The notes: generated by a model not told the origin, from the sequence alone. Positions 1 to 9,517 are shown, counted from the stretch's first letter. The stretch is DNA of 64,000 nt from Sphingobacterium bovistauri (GCF_020295405.1 NZ_JADEYP010000006.1:62001-126000); one strand, 5' to 3'. Translations and numbers: made by a program.

Positions 1-84
1 ATCAAAAACTTTTTCTTATTTATTTCTTAAAGAACTCTTTCAAAAAACGGCCTAAAACATATAATCCGTTTGTTTTTGATGTTG

Positions 85-114
85 CAAAGATAGACACAGG
101 ATTCACATTTCAAA
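85..114 (-). promoter_or_regulatory. Divergent Bacteroidota promoter leaving the left edge
   Basis: On the minus strand a TATCTTTG box (85-92) matches the Bacteroidota -7 consensus TAnnTTTG, and a TTTG (111-114) sits 18 bases upstream as the -33 element. This near-ideal promoter points left, so a gene or RNA lies just outside the window. The transcribed 1-84 contains no coding start I can defend; a long untranslated leader is possible, as in stable RNA operons, but that is inference. Confidence 0.6.
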
Positions 115-218
115 AATTTTTATGCAAAAAATAATTCCTTAAACAGTCATAATCCTGATATGCAGACCAATAATTTTTCAATAAAAATTTATTAAAGTCC
201 ATTACCAATCATTTGATT

Positions 219-226
219 TATATTTG
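219..226 (+). promoter_or_regulatory. -7 promoter box (TATATTTG) of the Omp85-like gene
   Basis: TATATTTG fits TAnnTTTG and lies 26 bases before the ATG at 252. The -33 element is not clear. The rest of 115-218 is A/T-rich with nothing else recognisable. Confidence 0.5.
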
Positions 227-251
227 AGCCTATTTTTTCGAACTTTAGTAC

Positions 252-1394
252 ATGAAAAAACTAACGACTTTATTTTTATTCTTAGCTGTTACGAACATTG
301 TTAACGCCCAAGACTCGACTAACTTTATAAAAAAAATTATAAAAAAAACATTTTCTTCTCAAGGAGATACCACACGTAAAGGCAGCTTTTTCATATTACC
401 GGCTTTCAGTTATGCACAAGAGACTGGTGCGGAATTCGGTATTGCCGCAGCCTACAATTTTTATCTTGACAAAGAAAACTTAGAAAGCCGCACATCAAAT
501 ATTTCGTTAATTAGCACTCTTACCACCAAAAAGCAAAAGAAAATAAATCTCAATGCAGACCTTTGGTCTAAAAATAACGATTATCATATCCTACTAGAAC
601 TGAGAGCTCGTGATTGGCCTTTCAATTTTTACGGAATCGGAAATGACACATGGATATCACAAGAAGACTATCTAGAACAGACACTCTATCGTGTTAAAGC
701 CGATATTGAAAAACGCATCGCAAAAAAAATCTACATAGGTATAAACACAAGCTATGACCATTACAAATTTCAAGACGTAATAGAAGACGGAATTTTTAGC
801 ACAGATAACTCAATATTAGGAAAGAGCGGGGGGCAATATGCAACTATAGGACTCTCTGCTTTGTTCGATAGTAGAGACATCACCACCTACACCAACAAAG
901 GCATATATTCACGAATTAAGTTCGCATATGCTCCTCACCTATTTGAAGAAACAGACTTCACTGGATCACTTTTTGAAGCTGACGTTAGAGGTTTTCATCC
1001 TATACATAAAAAAATCATAGCATCTGGACAACTTATATATAGGGGCACTTATGGTGAAAACCTACCTTTTTATACACTTCGGGATCTAGGAGGAGACATG
1101 ACGATGCGCGGTTATTATCTGGGGAGATACAAAGACAAAAACTACATTGCTTCTCAAGCAGAATTGAGATATCGCTTCCATCCACGATTCGGAATAGTAG
1201 GATTTGCAGGAGCAGGAACTACGTTTTCAGATGAGCATAAAGCGCGTTGGACTCCTTCTTATGGAAGCGGACTAAGGTACTTCTTTAGCATTGAGCACAG
1301 CAGCAGTATCCGTTTTGATTACGCTTTTGGAGAGCAAAGAACTGGCGAAAAAAGACAATCAGGATTTTACCTAAGCTTAAGCGAAACGTTTTAA
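252..1394 (+). CDS. Outer-membrane beta-barrel protein, BamA/TamA (Omp85) surface-antigen type
   Basis: A 380-aa exported protein with a signal peptide (about residues 1-19, ending NAQ) and then an all-beta sequence typical of the bacterial surface antigen barrel domain. The motif GGDMTMRGYYLGRY near residue 280 corresponds to the conserved R-G-[FY] loop motif of Omp85 barrels, and the protein ends in aromatic-rich strands finishing with Phe, as barrel proteins do. No POTRA repeats are present, so this is a barrel-only family member rather than the essential BamA. Role inferred: outer-membrane protein of unknown substrate. Its stop overlaps by 4 bases the stop of the convergent gene on the other strand. 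A -7 box lies 26 bases upstream. Family assignment is good; function is unknown. Confidence 0.82.
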   Translation: MKKLTTLFLFLAVTNIVNAQDSTNFIKKIIKKTFSSQGDTTRKGSFFILPAFSYAQETGAEFGIAAAYNFYLDKENLESRTSNISLISTLTTKKQKKINLNADLWSKNNDYHILLELRARDWPFNFYGIGNDTWISQEDYLEQTLYRVKADIEKRIAKKIYIGINTSYDHYKFQDVIEDGIFSTDNSILGKSGGQYATIGLSALFDSRDITTYTNKGIYSRIKFAYAPHLFEETDFTGSLFEADVRGFHPIHKKIIASGQLIYRGTYGENLPFYTLRDLGGDMTMRGYYLGRYKDKNYIASQAELRYRFHPRFGIVGFAGAGTTFSDEHKARWTPSYGSGLRYFFSIEHSSSIRFDYAFGEQRTGEKRQSGFYLSLSETF

Positions 1395-1819
1395 CGACAA
1401 TAATACTGATATGGATAGCGCAACCTAAAGTTTTCTTTTGGTTGCTCTTTTCGCTTGCAAATAATACCAAACTCAAATAAATCAATAAGCACAATAAAAC
1501 CCTCACTCTTTTGCATACACTCCCAGTAAACAAGAGATTGATTGAGATGAATATTTTTAACAAACACCATAAAATAGTCGTTTTGCAATTTTAACAGATC
1601 ATCGGGTTTATACTCCAAAAAATCTGTCACCACAAAAGAGCTTGGATCAATCCCTTTAGTGTTATAATAATCCTGAATATCTTGGATCAAAGATGAACTT
1701 CTCTTTACATGCTTATTATAAATCAATTCATCTGCCAATTCATATACAAATGGTGAATGAGTACCGTGACGAGTATTTGCAGTTAGAAAATGTTTGATTT
1801 TTCGAATTAAATAAGACAT
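1391..1819 (-). CDS. Truncated SAM-methyltransferase-like protein lacking the SAM-binding core
   Basis: A 142-aa protein. The start at 1819 is preferred over an in-frame ATG at 1846 because a TATTTTTG promoter box ends 4 bases upstream of it. The N-terminus has the HGTHSPFVYEL motif and the C-terminus has IDLFEFGIICKRKEQPKENF; both are the hallmark ends of a roughly 230-260-aa Bacteroidota class I methyltransferase family. The middle, which should hold the Rossmann SAM-binding loop (GxGxG-like) and a DDIHW-type segment, is missing or replaced by about 40 unrelated residues; the last part survives only as KNIHLN. It is therefore probably not a methyltransferase. No frameshift is visible, so this is an intact, shortened protein. 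Family link is inference from motif memory. Confidence 0.6.
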   Translation of the reverse strand: MSYLIRKIKHFLTANTRHGTHSPFVYELADELIYNKHVKRSSSLIQDIQDYYNTKGIDPSSFVVTDFLEYKPDDLLKLQNDYFMVFVKNIHLNQSLVYWECMQKSEGFIVLIDLFEFGIICKRKEQPKENFRLRYPYQYYCR

Positions 1820-1823
1820 ATCA

Positions 1824-1831
1824 CAAAAATA
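1824..1831 (-). promoter_or_regulatory. -7 box (TATTTTTG) 4 bases from the start codon
   Basis: The box matches TAnnTTTG and lies so close to the ATG at 1819 that the transcript would be leaderless or nearly so. No convincing -33 element is seen. Confidence 0.4.
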
Positions 1832-1899
1832 GAAATAATGCAACAAGTGAACATACTATTCCTGCTTTTTTAAATCAATCAATTTTTGTAAATTTATAT

Positions 1900-2742
1900 A
1901 TGAATGAGAAGGAAATAAAAGCGATTATATCATTATTAGAAGATCCTGATACCGAAATTTTCAATCAATTAGAACAACGACTGATCACTTGTGGTCCAGA
2001 AGTAATCGCCTTATTGGAAGAAAGTTGGGAGTCATCTTTTGATCCGCTATCACAATCACGTATTGAAAACATCATTCATAAAATACAATTTGACCAAATA
2101 AAAAGTGAATTACAGCTGTGGGATTTAAAAAACAGTGAAGACCTGTTGGAAGGTTTACTCATAATCAATCGCTACCAATACCCGAATTTGGACGAAAACA
2201 ACGTTATTTTAACCATTTCGGAACTAAAAAGAAACGCATGGTTTCAATTAATGTACGACATGAGTCCAATGGAAAAGGTCAAATTATTAAATAATGTTTT
2301 ATTTCGCGAATTTGGACTATCTGGCAACACAACAAATTACCATGACCCACAAAATTCATTCATTCATAGCGTATTAGAATCAAAAAAAGGCAATCCGATT
2401 TCGCTATCGTGCATATACAGTATTGTGGCACAACAATTAGACATCCCTATATACGGGATTAACCTCCCAAAACACTTTATAATCGCATACATGGAAGATA
2501 CGGACAAACCGCCCCTATTTTATGTAAACGCCTTTAATAGAGGTCAAATAATGCAGCAAAATGATATTTATTCGTTTTTGAAACAATTAAATCTACCACT
2601 AAGTGAGGAATACACAATGCCCTGCACGAATAAAGCCATTATCAAACGCGTATTACGCAATTTAATAACGGCTTATGAAAATATTGGAAATCCTCAGAAA
2701 AAGGAAGAAATAGACCTTTTACTAAAGATTATTGAAGACTAA
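1900..2742 (+). CDS. SirB1/transglutaminase-core-2 family protein
   Basis: A 280-aa soluble protein without signal peptide. The segment KGNPISLSCIYSIVA followed by PIYGINLPKHFI (about residues 166-200) is the characteristic core of the SirB1 N-terminal/transglutaminase-like family, and an alpha-helical HEAT-like N-terminus precedes it. These proteins are widespread, usually of unknown biochemical role and often linked to central metabolism or stress. The gene ends in a 4-base convergent overlap with the downstream lipoprotein gene. It has no obvious operon partner. Family call is good; no specific reaction can be assigned. Confidence 0.8.
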   Translation: MNEKEIKAIISLLEDPDTEIFNQLEQRLITCGPEVIALLEESWESSFDPLSQSRIENIIHKIQFDQIKSELQLWDLKNSEDLLEGLLIINRYQYPNLDENNVILTISELKRNAWFQLMYDMSPMEKVKLLNNVLFREFGLSGNTTNYHDPQNSFIHSVLESKKGNPISLSCIYSIVAQQLDIPIYGINLPKHFIIAYMEDTDKPPLFYVNAFNRGQIMQQNDIYSFLKQLNLPLSEEYTMPCTNKAIIKRVLRNLITAYENIGNPQKKEEIDLLLKIIED

Positions 2743-3839
2743 CGGGCATCTAAAGAAATACTTTCAGGCGTTTTATTCCCCAGATTTAATTCAATATTGG
2801 GCTTTACATTACCTTCATCACTTATTAAAAATCTAAACACACGCTTTGCTTGTGAGTCAGCAACATAAATATATTTACCAGCTTCGCGCGGGTCAATAGC
2901 CACGTCCATTGGCTGTTTTAACAATGATGAAGCGCCACTTATCACGCGTGTCGGCTCTATGGTTTTTGTTGAGTTTTGTGTAGAAAAATTTTCAAATATT
3001 AAAATTCTGCCATTTTGTGGCACATTGCTAATCACATCATAATCGGTCAATACTAATATATCTTTTGATTTAGAATATGAAATACCTCTAAGATTCTTGG
3101 ATCCATTTACAGTCAGTTCAAAAGATTTAGGAATATTAGTCAATACAGTATCCACCTTATCGATAAAACTCTGCGTAAAATCTTTATATGCTACTATACC
3201 TCCATTATCACCCGTTTTGACAATAAAGACATCCTTGTTGTTAATTGTTAGCCCCCAAGGTATAAAATCTAACTCCATTTCAAATCGAGGTTTGGCTAAA
3301 AAACCTGTAGAAGTTGGTCTTCTAAATGCAAACAAATAAGGCTTAATATGTGTAGAGTCAGATTTATTCAATGCGATGAGCATCTCTTCTGAAAGCGCAG
3401 GACCATCATTTACAACTGTATAATGCAACCCTCTAACGTTATCTAGCCTTCTTGATGACAATTTAGCTGCTGAAGATATAACTCCATTAATAGCAACTCT
3501 CATTACTTGAATTGTAGTATCTAAAGTCCCTGGAGTATTAATACTCCCCTGAAACACTAAACCAGACTCAGGTGTATAATGAATCATTCTCCCCCCTTTG
3601 GCCGCAGAAACATACGTATAAAAAGTGCTTGCTGCAGGAAACTCATCTTGATCAGCAGGATCAATCACAGTCACATTACTTATATTAGTAGAAGCACCTG
3701 CTTGATAATCAGAAGTAGAAACATACAATCTAGATATTTCTTTAATTTCTCGCGCCGGCGGCTCATCATCATTACGTTGACAAGAAACGGCACCAATTAG
3801 TAGTGAAGGTATAAGGAAGAAAAATAAATATTTGTGCAT
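2739..3839 (-). CDS. Predicted beta-propeller lipoprotein of unknown function
   Basis: A 366-aa protein with a lipoprotein signal (GAVSC lipobox, Cys at residue 20) followed by DDEPP, a spacer seen in surface-bound Bacteroidota lipoproteins. The mature part is beta-rich with repeats such as QPMDVAIDPREAGKYIYVADSQAKR (split here as QPMDVAIDP, then KYIYVADSQ), which resemble NHL/SMP-30-type propeller blades. It probably sits at the periplasmic or outer surface of the outer membrane. No enzymatic residues are recognisable. It is monocistronic on the minus strand with its own -7 box upstream. Propeller fold is inference from the repeat pattern. Confidence 0.65.
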   Translation of the reverse strand: MHKYLFFFLIPSLLIGAVSCQRNDDEPPAREIKEISRLYVSTSDYQAGASTNISNVTVIDPADQDEFPAASTFYTYVSAAKGGRMIHYTPESGLVFQGSINTPGTLDTTIQVMRVAINGVISSAAKLSSRRLDNVRGLHYTVVNDGPALSEEMLIALNKSDSTHIKPYLFAFRRPTSTGFLAKPRFEMELDFIPWGLTINNKDVFIVKTGDNGGIVAYKDFTQSFIDKVDTVLTNIPKSFELTVNGSKNLRGISYSKSKDILVLTDYDVISNVPQNGRILIFENFSTQNSTKTIEPTRVISGASSLLKQPMDVAIDPREAGKYIYVADSQAKRVFRFLISDEGNVKPNIELNLGNKTPESISLDAR

Positions 3840-3864
3840 ATAATTTATATCGATTACTTTATTA

Positions 3865-3872
3865 CAAATGTA
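3865..3872 (-). promoter_or_regulatory. -7 box (TACATTTG) of the propeller lipoprotein gene
   Basis: TACATTTG on the minus strand fits TAnnTTTG and lies 25 bases upstream of the ATG at 3839. Confidence 0.45.
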
Positions 3873-3987
3873 TAAATTTTTGTCTGTAACATTTAAAACG
3901 AAAATAGTATTCTAAACGTAACACAAACAAACCATTTTCAAAATACAGTATATTTCCGTAAAATTGCAGTCGAATACCATTGGATAC

Positions 3988-4650
3988 ATGGAAACAAAAA
4001 AAGAATTGATACGAGAAAAGCTTCAGTTACCAAATCAAGGCAAAAAATTATTGCTGCATTCATGTTGCGCGCCATGTGCTGGTGAAGTAATGGAAGCATT
4101 AATTGCTTCAGATATTGAATTCACAATTTACTTCTATAACCCAAACATTCATCCCCGCAAAGAATATGATATTCGCAAAGAAGAAAACATCCGGTTTGCG
4201 GAGAAGCACAACATACCTTTTATTGACGCTGACTACGATGTAGATCATTGGTTTGAATTAGCAAAAGGAATGGAAAATGAGCCAGAAAAAGGAATAAGAT
4301 GCACAATGTGCTTTGATATGCGTTTTGAAAAAACAGCAGAGTATGCTGCTGCAAATGGATTCGATGTGATATCCAGCTCATTAGGTATTTCACGATGGAA
4401 GAACATGGACCAAATTAATGATTGCGGTGTTCGTGCGGCATCCCGCCATTTAGACATGGATTATTGGACTTTAAATTGGCGTAAAAAAGGTGGTGGAGCA
4501 CGCATGTTGGAGATTAGCAAGAGAGAGAGATTTTACATGCAAGAGTACTGTGGCTGTGCGTATTCACTTCGAGATAGTAACAAATGGCGCATGGCAAATG
4601 GGCGTGAAAAAATAGAATTAGGCGTCAAATACTATGGCGATGAGGAATAA
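3988..4650 (+). CDS. queH: Epoxyqueuosine reductase QueH
   Basis: A 220-aa cytosolic protein of the QueH (former DUF208) family, which reduces epoxyqueuosine to queuosine in tRNA, the last step of queuosine synthesis and a non-orthologous replacement for QueG. The diagnostic cysteines are visible: SCCAPC (C26, C27, C30), a later RCTMC pair and YCGCAYS near the C-terminus; these bind the Fe-S cluster and an extra metal in known members. I chose the ATG at 3988 rather than an upstream TTG at 3964, because the family begins shortly before the CC motif. The gene stands alone between the propeller lipoprotein (divergent) and the yceD-rpmF block. Confidence 0.9.
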   Translation: METKKELIREKLQLPNQGKKLLLHSCCAPCAGEVMEALIASDIEFTIYFYNPNIHPRKEYDIRKEENIRFAEKHNIPFIDADYDVDHWFELAKGMENEPEKGIRCTMCFDMRFEKTAEYAAANGFDVISSSLGISRWKNMDQINDCGVRAASRHLDMDYWTLNWRKKGGGARMLEISKRERFYMQEYCGCAYSLRDSNKWRMANGREKIELGVKYYGDEE

Positions 4651-4689
4651 TTATTTCACAAAATAATTGCATTCTAAAATAATAAACAT

Positions 4690-4697
4690 TAATTTTG
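4690..4697 (+). promoter_or_regulatory. -7 box (TAATTTTG) for yceD-rpmF
   Basis: TAATTTTG fits TAnnTTTG, with a TTG 20 bases upstream as -33 element. It lies 19 bases before the GTG start of the DUF177 gene and probably drives yceD-rpmF. Confidence 0.55.
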
Positions 4698-4716
4698 CAG
4701 GCTCAAATACAAGATT

Positions 4717-5247
4717 GTGAAGTATCTAAAACAATATAGAATCCCCTTTTCGGGACTTGCAGCAGGAAAACACGATTTTGAGTTTGAGATAAACGACAAG
4801 TTCTTTGACTGCTACGAGCATTCATTAGTAAAGAAAGGAAATCTTACAAGCAATGTCTCTCTTCAAAAACAAGAGACGATGTTGATAGTCAATTTCACGA
4901 TTGATGGTACGATAAAATTAAATTGCGATGTTTGCTTAACTGAATTCGATGCTCCAGTATCATTTCAAGAGAGACTAATTGTCAAATTTGTAAATGAGGA
5001 ATGGGACAGCGAAACTGATGAGGTTATCATTTTAAATAAAACTGATCACGAATTAGATATTGCAAATTTGCTTTATGAATATATAAATGTTCAAGTTCCA
5101 TATTATGCAAAATGTACGGAACAAGGCATTAATATCTCTTGTGACCCTGAAATGTTAGCCAAAATCAACATAGAAGAAAAGTCGGATATAGAGGAAGAAA
5201 AAATTGACCCACGTTGGGCCGCATTAAAGAATATTAAAAACAATTAA
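4717..5247 (+). CDS. yceD: YceD/DUF177 family protein (23S rRNA accumulation protein-like)
   Basis: A 176-aa soluble protein of the DUF177/YceD family, nearly always encoded just before rpmF and linked to 23S rRNA and large-subunit biogenesis. The family hallmark CDVCLTEFD (Cys-x2-Cys) is at about residues 69-77; a further Cys pair (KC...SC) is near residues 132-141. The start codon is GTG at 4717, giving MKYLKQYRIPF, which matches the usual start of Bacteroidota members; there is no nearby ATG. The C-terminus (IDPRWAALKNI) is the typical end. It is followed 16 bases later by rpmF, so the two are co-transcribed. Confidence 0.85.
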   Translation: MKYLKQYRIPFSGLAAGKHDFEFEINDKFFDCYEHSLVKKGNLTSNVSLQKQETMLIVNFTIDGTIKLNCDVCLTEFDAPVSFQERLIVKFVNEEWDSETDEVIILNKTDHELDIANLLYEYINVQVPYYAKCTEQGINISCDPEMLAKINIEEKSDIEEEKIDPRWAALKNIKNN

Positions 5248-5263
5248 CAAAACATAATACGAG

Positions 5264-5455
5264 ATGGCACATCCAAAACGTAAAACTTCGAAATCAAGAA
5301 GAGACAAAAGAAGAACGCACTATAAGGCTGAAAAACCTACATTGACAGTATGTAAAGAAACTGGTGCTGTACACGTACCGCACAAAGCGTACGAGGTTGA
5401 TGGCAACTTATTTTACAACGGTAAATTAATCGTTGAGAGAGCAGCAGCTGTCTAA
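5264..5455 (+). CDS. rpmF: Ribosomal protein bL32
   Basis: A 63-aa basic protein beginning MAHPKRKTSKSRRDKRR, the classical L32 start. It is part of the 50S subunit. The zinc-ribbon form of L32 has four metal ligands (CxxC...H/C). This copy keeps only one Cys (VCKETGAVH), so it is a zinc-free version, as is common for Bacteroidota. It sits between yceD and plsX in the widely conserved yceD-rpmF-plsX-fabH order. A hairpin lies directly downstream. Confidence 0.97.
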   Translation: MAHPKRKTSKSRRDKRRTHYKAEKPTLTVCKETGAVHVPHKAYEVDGNLFYNGKLIVERAAAV

Positions 5456-5470
5456 AAATATCTTTATACA

Positions 5471-5526
5471 AAACATCCCAAAATGAGCAAAAAAATAGTT
5501 TTTTTTGCTTTACTTTGGGATGTTTT
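5471..5526 (+). terminator. Long hairpin terminator between rpmF and plsX
   Basis: The arm AAACATCCCAAA (5471-5482) pairs perfectly with TTTGGGATGTTT (5514-5525); inside, GAGCAAAAAAA also pairs with TTTTTTTGCTT. T-rich sequence follows. It separates ribosomal protein expression from the lipid genes or attenuates read-through. Confidence 0.7.
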
Positions 5527-5558
5527 TGCGTATTATTGAAGTAGAAAAATAATAACGG

Positions 5559-6497
5559 ATGAAGATAGGATTAGACGTTCTAGGAGGGGATTATGCCCCA
5601 AAATCAACTATACTAGGTGCTATTGAAGCACAAAAAAGTCTTTCTAATGAGCAACGTATTGTGTTGTTTGGTCATGAGGAAGAAACAAGAAAAGCCATAG
5701 AGGAGGCTGGAGCGAACTCATCATTATTTGATTATGTGCATGCTCCAGATGTTATCTCTATGCACGAACACCCTACAAAAGCTATCACACAAAAGCCCAA
5801 TTCAAGTATCGCAAAAGGATTTGAATTACTAAAGAATGGCGAGATAGATTCTTTTTCATCAGCAGGAAACACTGGTGCAATGTTAGTCGGTGCGATGTTT
5901 AGTGTTAAAACTATTCCAGGTGTATTGCGCCCAGCTATTGCAACCAATGTACCTAAACTTAAGGAAGGATTCGGTATACTTTTGGACGTAGGTGCTAATG
6001 CAGACTGCAAACCAGAGATGCTTAATCAATTTGCTATGTTAGGAAGTTTGTATGCTGAATATGTATATGGTATTCAAAATCCAAAAGTCGGCTTAGTAAA
6101 CATTGGAGAAGAAGAAGAAAAAGGAAACACGCTAACAATCTCGACCTATCCCCTGCTAAAATCAAATTCTAAAATTAACTTTATTGGCAACGCTGAAGGA
6201 CGCGACTTATTTACAGATCATGCTGACGTATACGTATGTGACGGATACACAGGTAATGTGGTCTTAAAATTGGCTGAATCATTCTATGTTGTTACTTTGA
6301 AAAAAGGCTTTAAAGATGAGTTTTTTGATAGGTTTAACTATGAGCAATACGGAGGTAGTCCAATCTTAGGTGTAAATGCACCGGTATTAATTGGACATGG
6401 AATCTCTACTCCTACTGCTATTAAAAACATGATATTACTATCTAAAGGTATGATCGAATCGAAATTTATCGATAAGATGAAAACTGCTTTTAACTAA
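5559..6497 (+). CDS. plsX: Phosphate acyltransferase PlsX
   Basis: A 312-aa protein that converts acyl-ACP and phosphate into acyl-phosphate, the acyl donor for PlsY in phospholipid synthesis. Typical motifs are the N-terminal KIGLDVLGGDYAP, the SSFSSAGNTGAM-like loop (here SFSSAGNTGAML, about residues 98-109), LLDVGANADCKP and CDGYTGNVVLK. Length matches the family. It is a peripheral membrane enzyme. fabH follows after 6 bases, so plsX-fabH form the start of the lipid operon, and acc genes follow. Confidence 0.96.
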   Translation: MKIGLDVLGGDYAPKSTILGAIEAQKSLSNEQRIVLFGHEEETRKAIEEAGANSSLFDYVHAPDVISMHEHPTKAITQKPNSSIAKGFELLKNGEIDSFSSAGNTGAMLVGAMFSVKTIPGVLRPAIATNVPKLKEGFGILLDVGANADCKPEMLNQFAMLGSLYAEYVYGIQNPKVGLVNIGEEEEKGNTLTISTYPLLKSNSKINFIGNAEGRDLFTDHADVYVCDGYTGNVVLKLAESFYVVTLKKGFKDEFFDRFNYEQYGGSPILGVNAPVLIGHGISTPTAIKNMILLSKGMIESKFIDKMKTAFN

Positions 6498-6503
6498 CAT
6501 TAT

Positions 6504-7493
6504 ATGTCTAAAATTCACGCAGCTATTACGGCGGTAAATGGATACGTTCCTGATTATGTTCTAACGAACAAAGAATTAGAAACTATGGTGGATACGAACG
6601 ACGAATGGATTGTCTCTCGTACTGGTATTAAGGAACGCCGTATATTAAAAGGAGAAGGATTAGCGACCTCAGATCTTGCCGTTCCTGCGGTAAAAGGTCT
6701 TTTAGAAAAAAGAGGTATTACTGCAGAAGAGATCGACTTAATTATTTTCTGCACAAGTACACCTGATATGTTATTCCCAGCAACAGCAAATATTTTAGCT
6801 GACAAAATTGGCGCTAAAAACGCTTGGGGTTACGATTTACAAGCTGCTTGTTCTGGATTTTTATTTGGTCTTACTACAGGCTCACAATTTATTGAATCTG
6901 GTAAACATAAAAAAGTATTAGTTGTAGGTGGAGACAAAATGTCTTCGGTAGTTAACTACAGTGACAGAAATACATGTATCCTATTTGGTGATGGTTGTGG
7001 AGCGGTGCTATTGGAGCCAAACGAAGAAGGAAATGGTATTCAAGATGCCATTTTAAAAACTGACGGATCAGGAGGTCAATTCTTAAACATCAAAGGTGGA
7101 GGTTCTTTGAACCCAGCATCACACGAAACCATCGAAGCTGGATTACATTACGCATACCAAGAAGGACGTACTGTATTCAAATTTGCGGTAACTAATATGG
7201 CAAATGTTGCAGCTGAAGTAATGGAGCGCAATAATTTGACCGCTGATGACGTAGCATGGTTAGTACCACATCAAGCGAACAAACGTATCATTGATGCGAC
7301 AGCTGAACGCGCTGGACTGCCTGAAGATAAAGTAATGGTGAATATCCATAAATATGGAAATACAACAAGTGGTACCATTCCATTGTGTTTATGGGAATGG
7401 GAAAGTAAACTAAAGAAAGGTGACAATTTGATATTGGCAGCTTTTGGAGGAGGATTCACTTGGGGTTCAGTATATTTAAAATGGGCTTATTAA
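6504..7493 (+). CDS. fabH: 3-oxoacyl-ACP synthase III (KAS III, FabH)
   Basis: A 329-aa thiolase-fold condensing enzyme that starts fatty acid synthesis by joining acetyl-CoA (or a branched primer) to malonyl-ACP. The catalytic triad is visible: Cys116 in [10 protein letters not shown], His in PHQANKRI near residue 254 and Asn in the [10 protein letters not shown] loop near residue 284. The loop is GNTTSG rather than the more usual GNTSAA, but the triad is intact. It is translationally close to plsX. Primer preference (iso-branched acids are typical in this phylum) cannot be read from the sequence. Confidence 0.95.
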   Translation: MSKIHAAITAVNGYVPDYVLTNKELETMVDTNDEWIVSRTGIKERRILKGEGLATSDLAVPAVKGLLEKRGITAEEIDLIIFCTSTPDMLFPATANILADKIGAKNAWGYDLQAACSGFLFGLTTGSQFIESGKHKKVLVVGGDKMSSVVNYSDRNTCILFGDGCGAVLLEPNEEGNGIQDAILKTDGSGGQFLNIKGGGSLNPASHETIEAGLHYAYQEGRTVFKFAVTNMANVAAEVMERNNLTADDVAWLVPHQANKRIIDATAERAGLPEDKVMVNIHKYGNTTSGTIPLCLWEWESKLKKGDNLILAAFGGGFTWGSVYLKWAY

Positions 7494-7573
7494 GCTAAGT
7501 CATTTTTTTACTATATTTATCGACTAATTTTTAATAAATAATTAACAATTTGAAAAAACCTACTAGCATGAGT

Positions 7574-8047
7574 ATGGACATTAAACAGATTCAAGACTTG
7601 ATCAGATTCGTTTCTAAATCAGGTGTGAATGAAGTATCGATTGAAGAAAAAGATTTCAAAATCACAATAAAGACAAATCAAGAGCCTACGTACGTAACAG
7701 CAAGTGTTCCTACACCTCTACCAGTTGCAGCACCCGTTCAAGCAGCTCCGGCAGCAGCAGTACCTTCTGCTACTCCAGCAGCAACACCGGCTTCAGATGA
7801 CTCTAAATACATTACAGTAAAATCACCTATGATAGGTACATTTTATCGCTCGCCAGGACCAGATAAAGCTTCTTTTGTAAATGTAGGAGATGAGATTTCT
7901 TCAGGTAAAGTTTTATGTATCATTGAGGCAATGAAATTATTCAATGAAATTGAATCTGAGGTTTCTGGTAAAATCGTTAAAATATTAGTGAACGACGCAC
8001 AACCAGTTGAATACGATCAACCATTATTCTTAGTTGATCCTAACTAA
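7574..8047 (+). CDS. accB: Biotin carboxyl carrier protein of acetyl-CoA carboxylase
   Basis: A 157-aa BCCP. I start at the ATG 7574 ([17 protein letters not shown]), the usual family start; in-frame alternatives are ATG 7568 and TTG 7550. An N-terminal dimerisation part is followed by an Ala/Pro-rich linker (about residues 50-85) and a biotinyl domain with [10 protein letters not shown], where Lys121 is the biotinylation site. BCCP carries CO2 from AccC to the carboxyltransferase. It is located between fabH and accC, as expected for the fatty-acid initiation cluster. Confidence 0.95.
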   Translation: MDIKQIQDLIRFVSKSGVNEVSIEEKDFKITIKTNQEPTYVTASVPTPLPVAAPVQAAPAAAVPSATPAATPASDDSKYITVKSPMIGTFYRSPGPDKASFVNVGDEISSGKVLCIIEAMKLFNEIESEVSGKIVKILVNDAQPVEYDQPLFLVDPN

Positions 8048-8132
8048 AATCTTTAGCTGCCATCGTGCAGCTTTTTGAATTTAAAAAGATACTACATTAA
8101 AGGTAGTTCGATTGGTGTATTTATAATTCATT

Positions 8133-9494
8133 ATGTTTAAAAAAATATTAATAGCAAATAGAGGAGAGATCGCTCTACGTATCATTCGCACTTGTCGCGA
8201 GATGGGTATAAAGAGTGTGGCGGTATATTCAACTGCAGATAAAGACAGTCTTCATGTAAGATTTGCAGATGAAGCAGTATGTATTGGTCCTCCTGCAAGT
8301 AAAGATTCTTATTTAAATATTCCAAATATAATTTCAGCTGCAGAACTTACTAATGCAGATGCTATTCACCCTGGATATGGTTTCCTTTCTGAAAATGCTA
8401 AATTTTCAGCTATTTGTGCAGAATACGGTATCAAATTTATCGGTGCTACAGCAGAGCAAATAGAGAAAATGGGAGACAAGGCATCAGCTAAAAACACTAT
8501 GAAAATAGCTGGAGTGCCTACTGTACCTGGTTCGGATGGTTTAGTGCCTGATGTAAAAACAGGTATAAAATTAGCTAACGAAATTGGTTACCCTGTTATT
8601 ATCAAAGCTACTGCTGGTGGTGGTGGTCGTGGTATGCGAATCATTTGGAAAGACGAAGATTTTGAACCTAACTGGGATTCAGCACGTCAAGAATCTGCCG
8701 CTGCTTTTGGCAACGATGGTATTTATTTAGAGAAATACGTAGAAGAACCTCGTCATATTGAGATCCAAGTAATTGGTGATCAATACGGCAAAGTATGTCA
8801 CCTATCTGAACGTGACTGTTCTATCCAACGTCGTCACCAAAAATTAATAGAAGAGGCACCTTCTCCATTTATTACGCCAGAATTACGCGCTAAAATGGGG
8901 GAAGCGGCTATCAAAGGAGCAAGTGCTGTAAACTATGAAGGAGCTGGTACTATTGAGTTTTTAGTAGACAAACACCGCAACTTCTACTTTATGGAAATGA
9001 ATACGCGTATTCAAGTAGAGCATCCGGTAACGGAAGAGGTTATCAATTTTGATTTAATCAAAGAACAAATTAAAGTTGCTGCAGGTATTCCTATTTCAGG
9101 AAAAAGCTATGAACCTACAATGCATGCAATAGAATGCCGTATCAATGCTGAAGATCCATTCAACAATTTCCGTCCTTCACCAGGAAAAATCACTAATTTT
9201 CACTCTCCAGGAGGTCATGGGGTACGTGTAGATACACACGTATATGCTGGATATACTATTCCACCAAACTATGACTCTATGATTGCTAAATTGATCACTG
9301 TCGCTCAAACACGCGAGGAGGCAATTGCAACAATGGAAAGAGCATTAAGCGAATTTGTAATCGAAGGTGTGAAAACGACTATTCCTCTTCATCTAAGATT
9401 AATGCGTGATCCAAATTTTAGAGCAGGTAATTTTACAACAAAATTCATGGAAACTTTTGACCTTTCGGAGTATCCGGAAGAAGACGAAGCGTAA
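8133..9494 (+). CDS. accC: Biotin carboxylase subunit of acetyl-CoA carboxylase
   Basis: A 453-aa ATP-grasp enzyme that carboxylates the biotin of BCCP using bicarbonate and ATP. It shows the N-terminal [17 protein letters not shown], the glycine-rich ATP lid [12 protein letters not shown] (about residues 162-173), the catalytic region [14 protein letters not shown] and RINAEDP. Length (about 450) is exactly the stand-alone AccC size. It follows accB after 85 bases in which I see nothing but A/T-rich spacer. A terminator follows. Confidence 0.97.
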   Translation: MFKKILIANRGEIALRIIRTCREMGIKSVAVYSTADKDSLHVRFADEAVCIGPPASKDSYLNIPNIISAAELTNADAIHPGYGFLSENAKFSAICAEYGIKFIGATAEQIEKMGDKASAKNTMKIAGVPTVPGSDGLVPDVKTGIKLANEIGYPVIIKATAGGGGRGMRIIWKDEDFEPNWDSARQESAAAFGNDGIYLEKYVEEPRHIEIQVIGDQYGKVCHLSERDCSIQRRHQKLIEEAPSPFITPELRAKMGEAAIKGASAVNYEGAGTIEFLVDKHRNFYFMEMNTRIQVEHPVTEEVINFDLIKEQIKVAAGIPISGKSYEPTMHAIECRINAEDPFNNFRPSPGKITNFHSPGGHGVRVDTHVYAGYTIPPNYDSMIAKLITVAQTREEAIATMERALSEFVIEGVKTTIPLHLRLMRDPNFRAGNFTTKFMETFDLSEYPEEDEA

Positions 9495-9517
9495 AAATTT
9501 TGTTTTGATATCTAATT

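Noticed and set aside
1285..1563. Minus-strand frame of 92 codons overlapping the Omp85-like and methyltransferase-like genes
   Set aside because: It overlaps two better supported genes, has no family resemblance and an unlikely composition (Cys- and Phe-rich).
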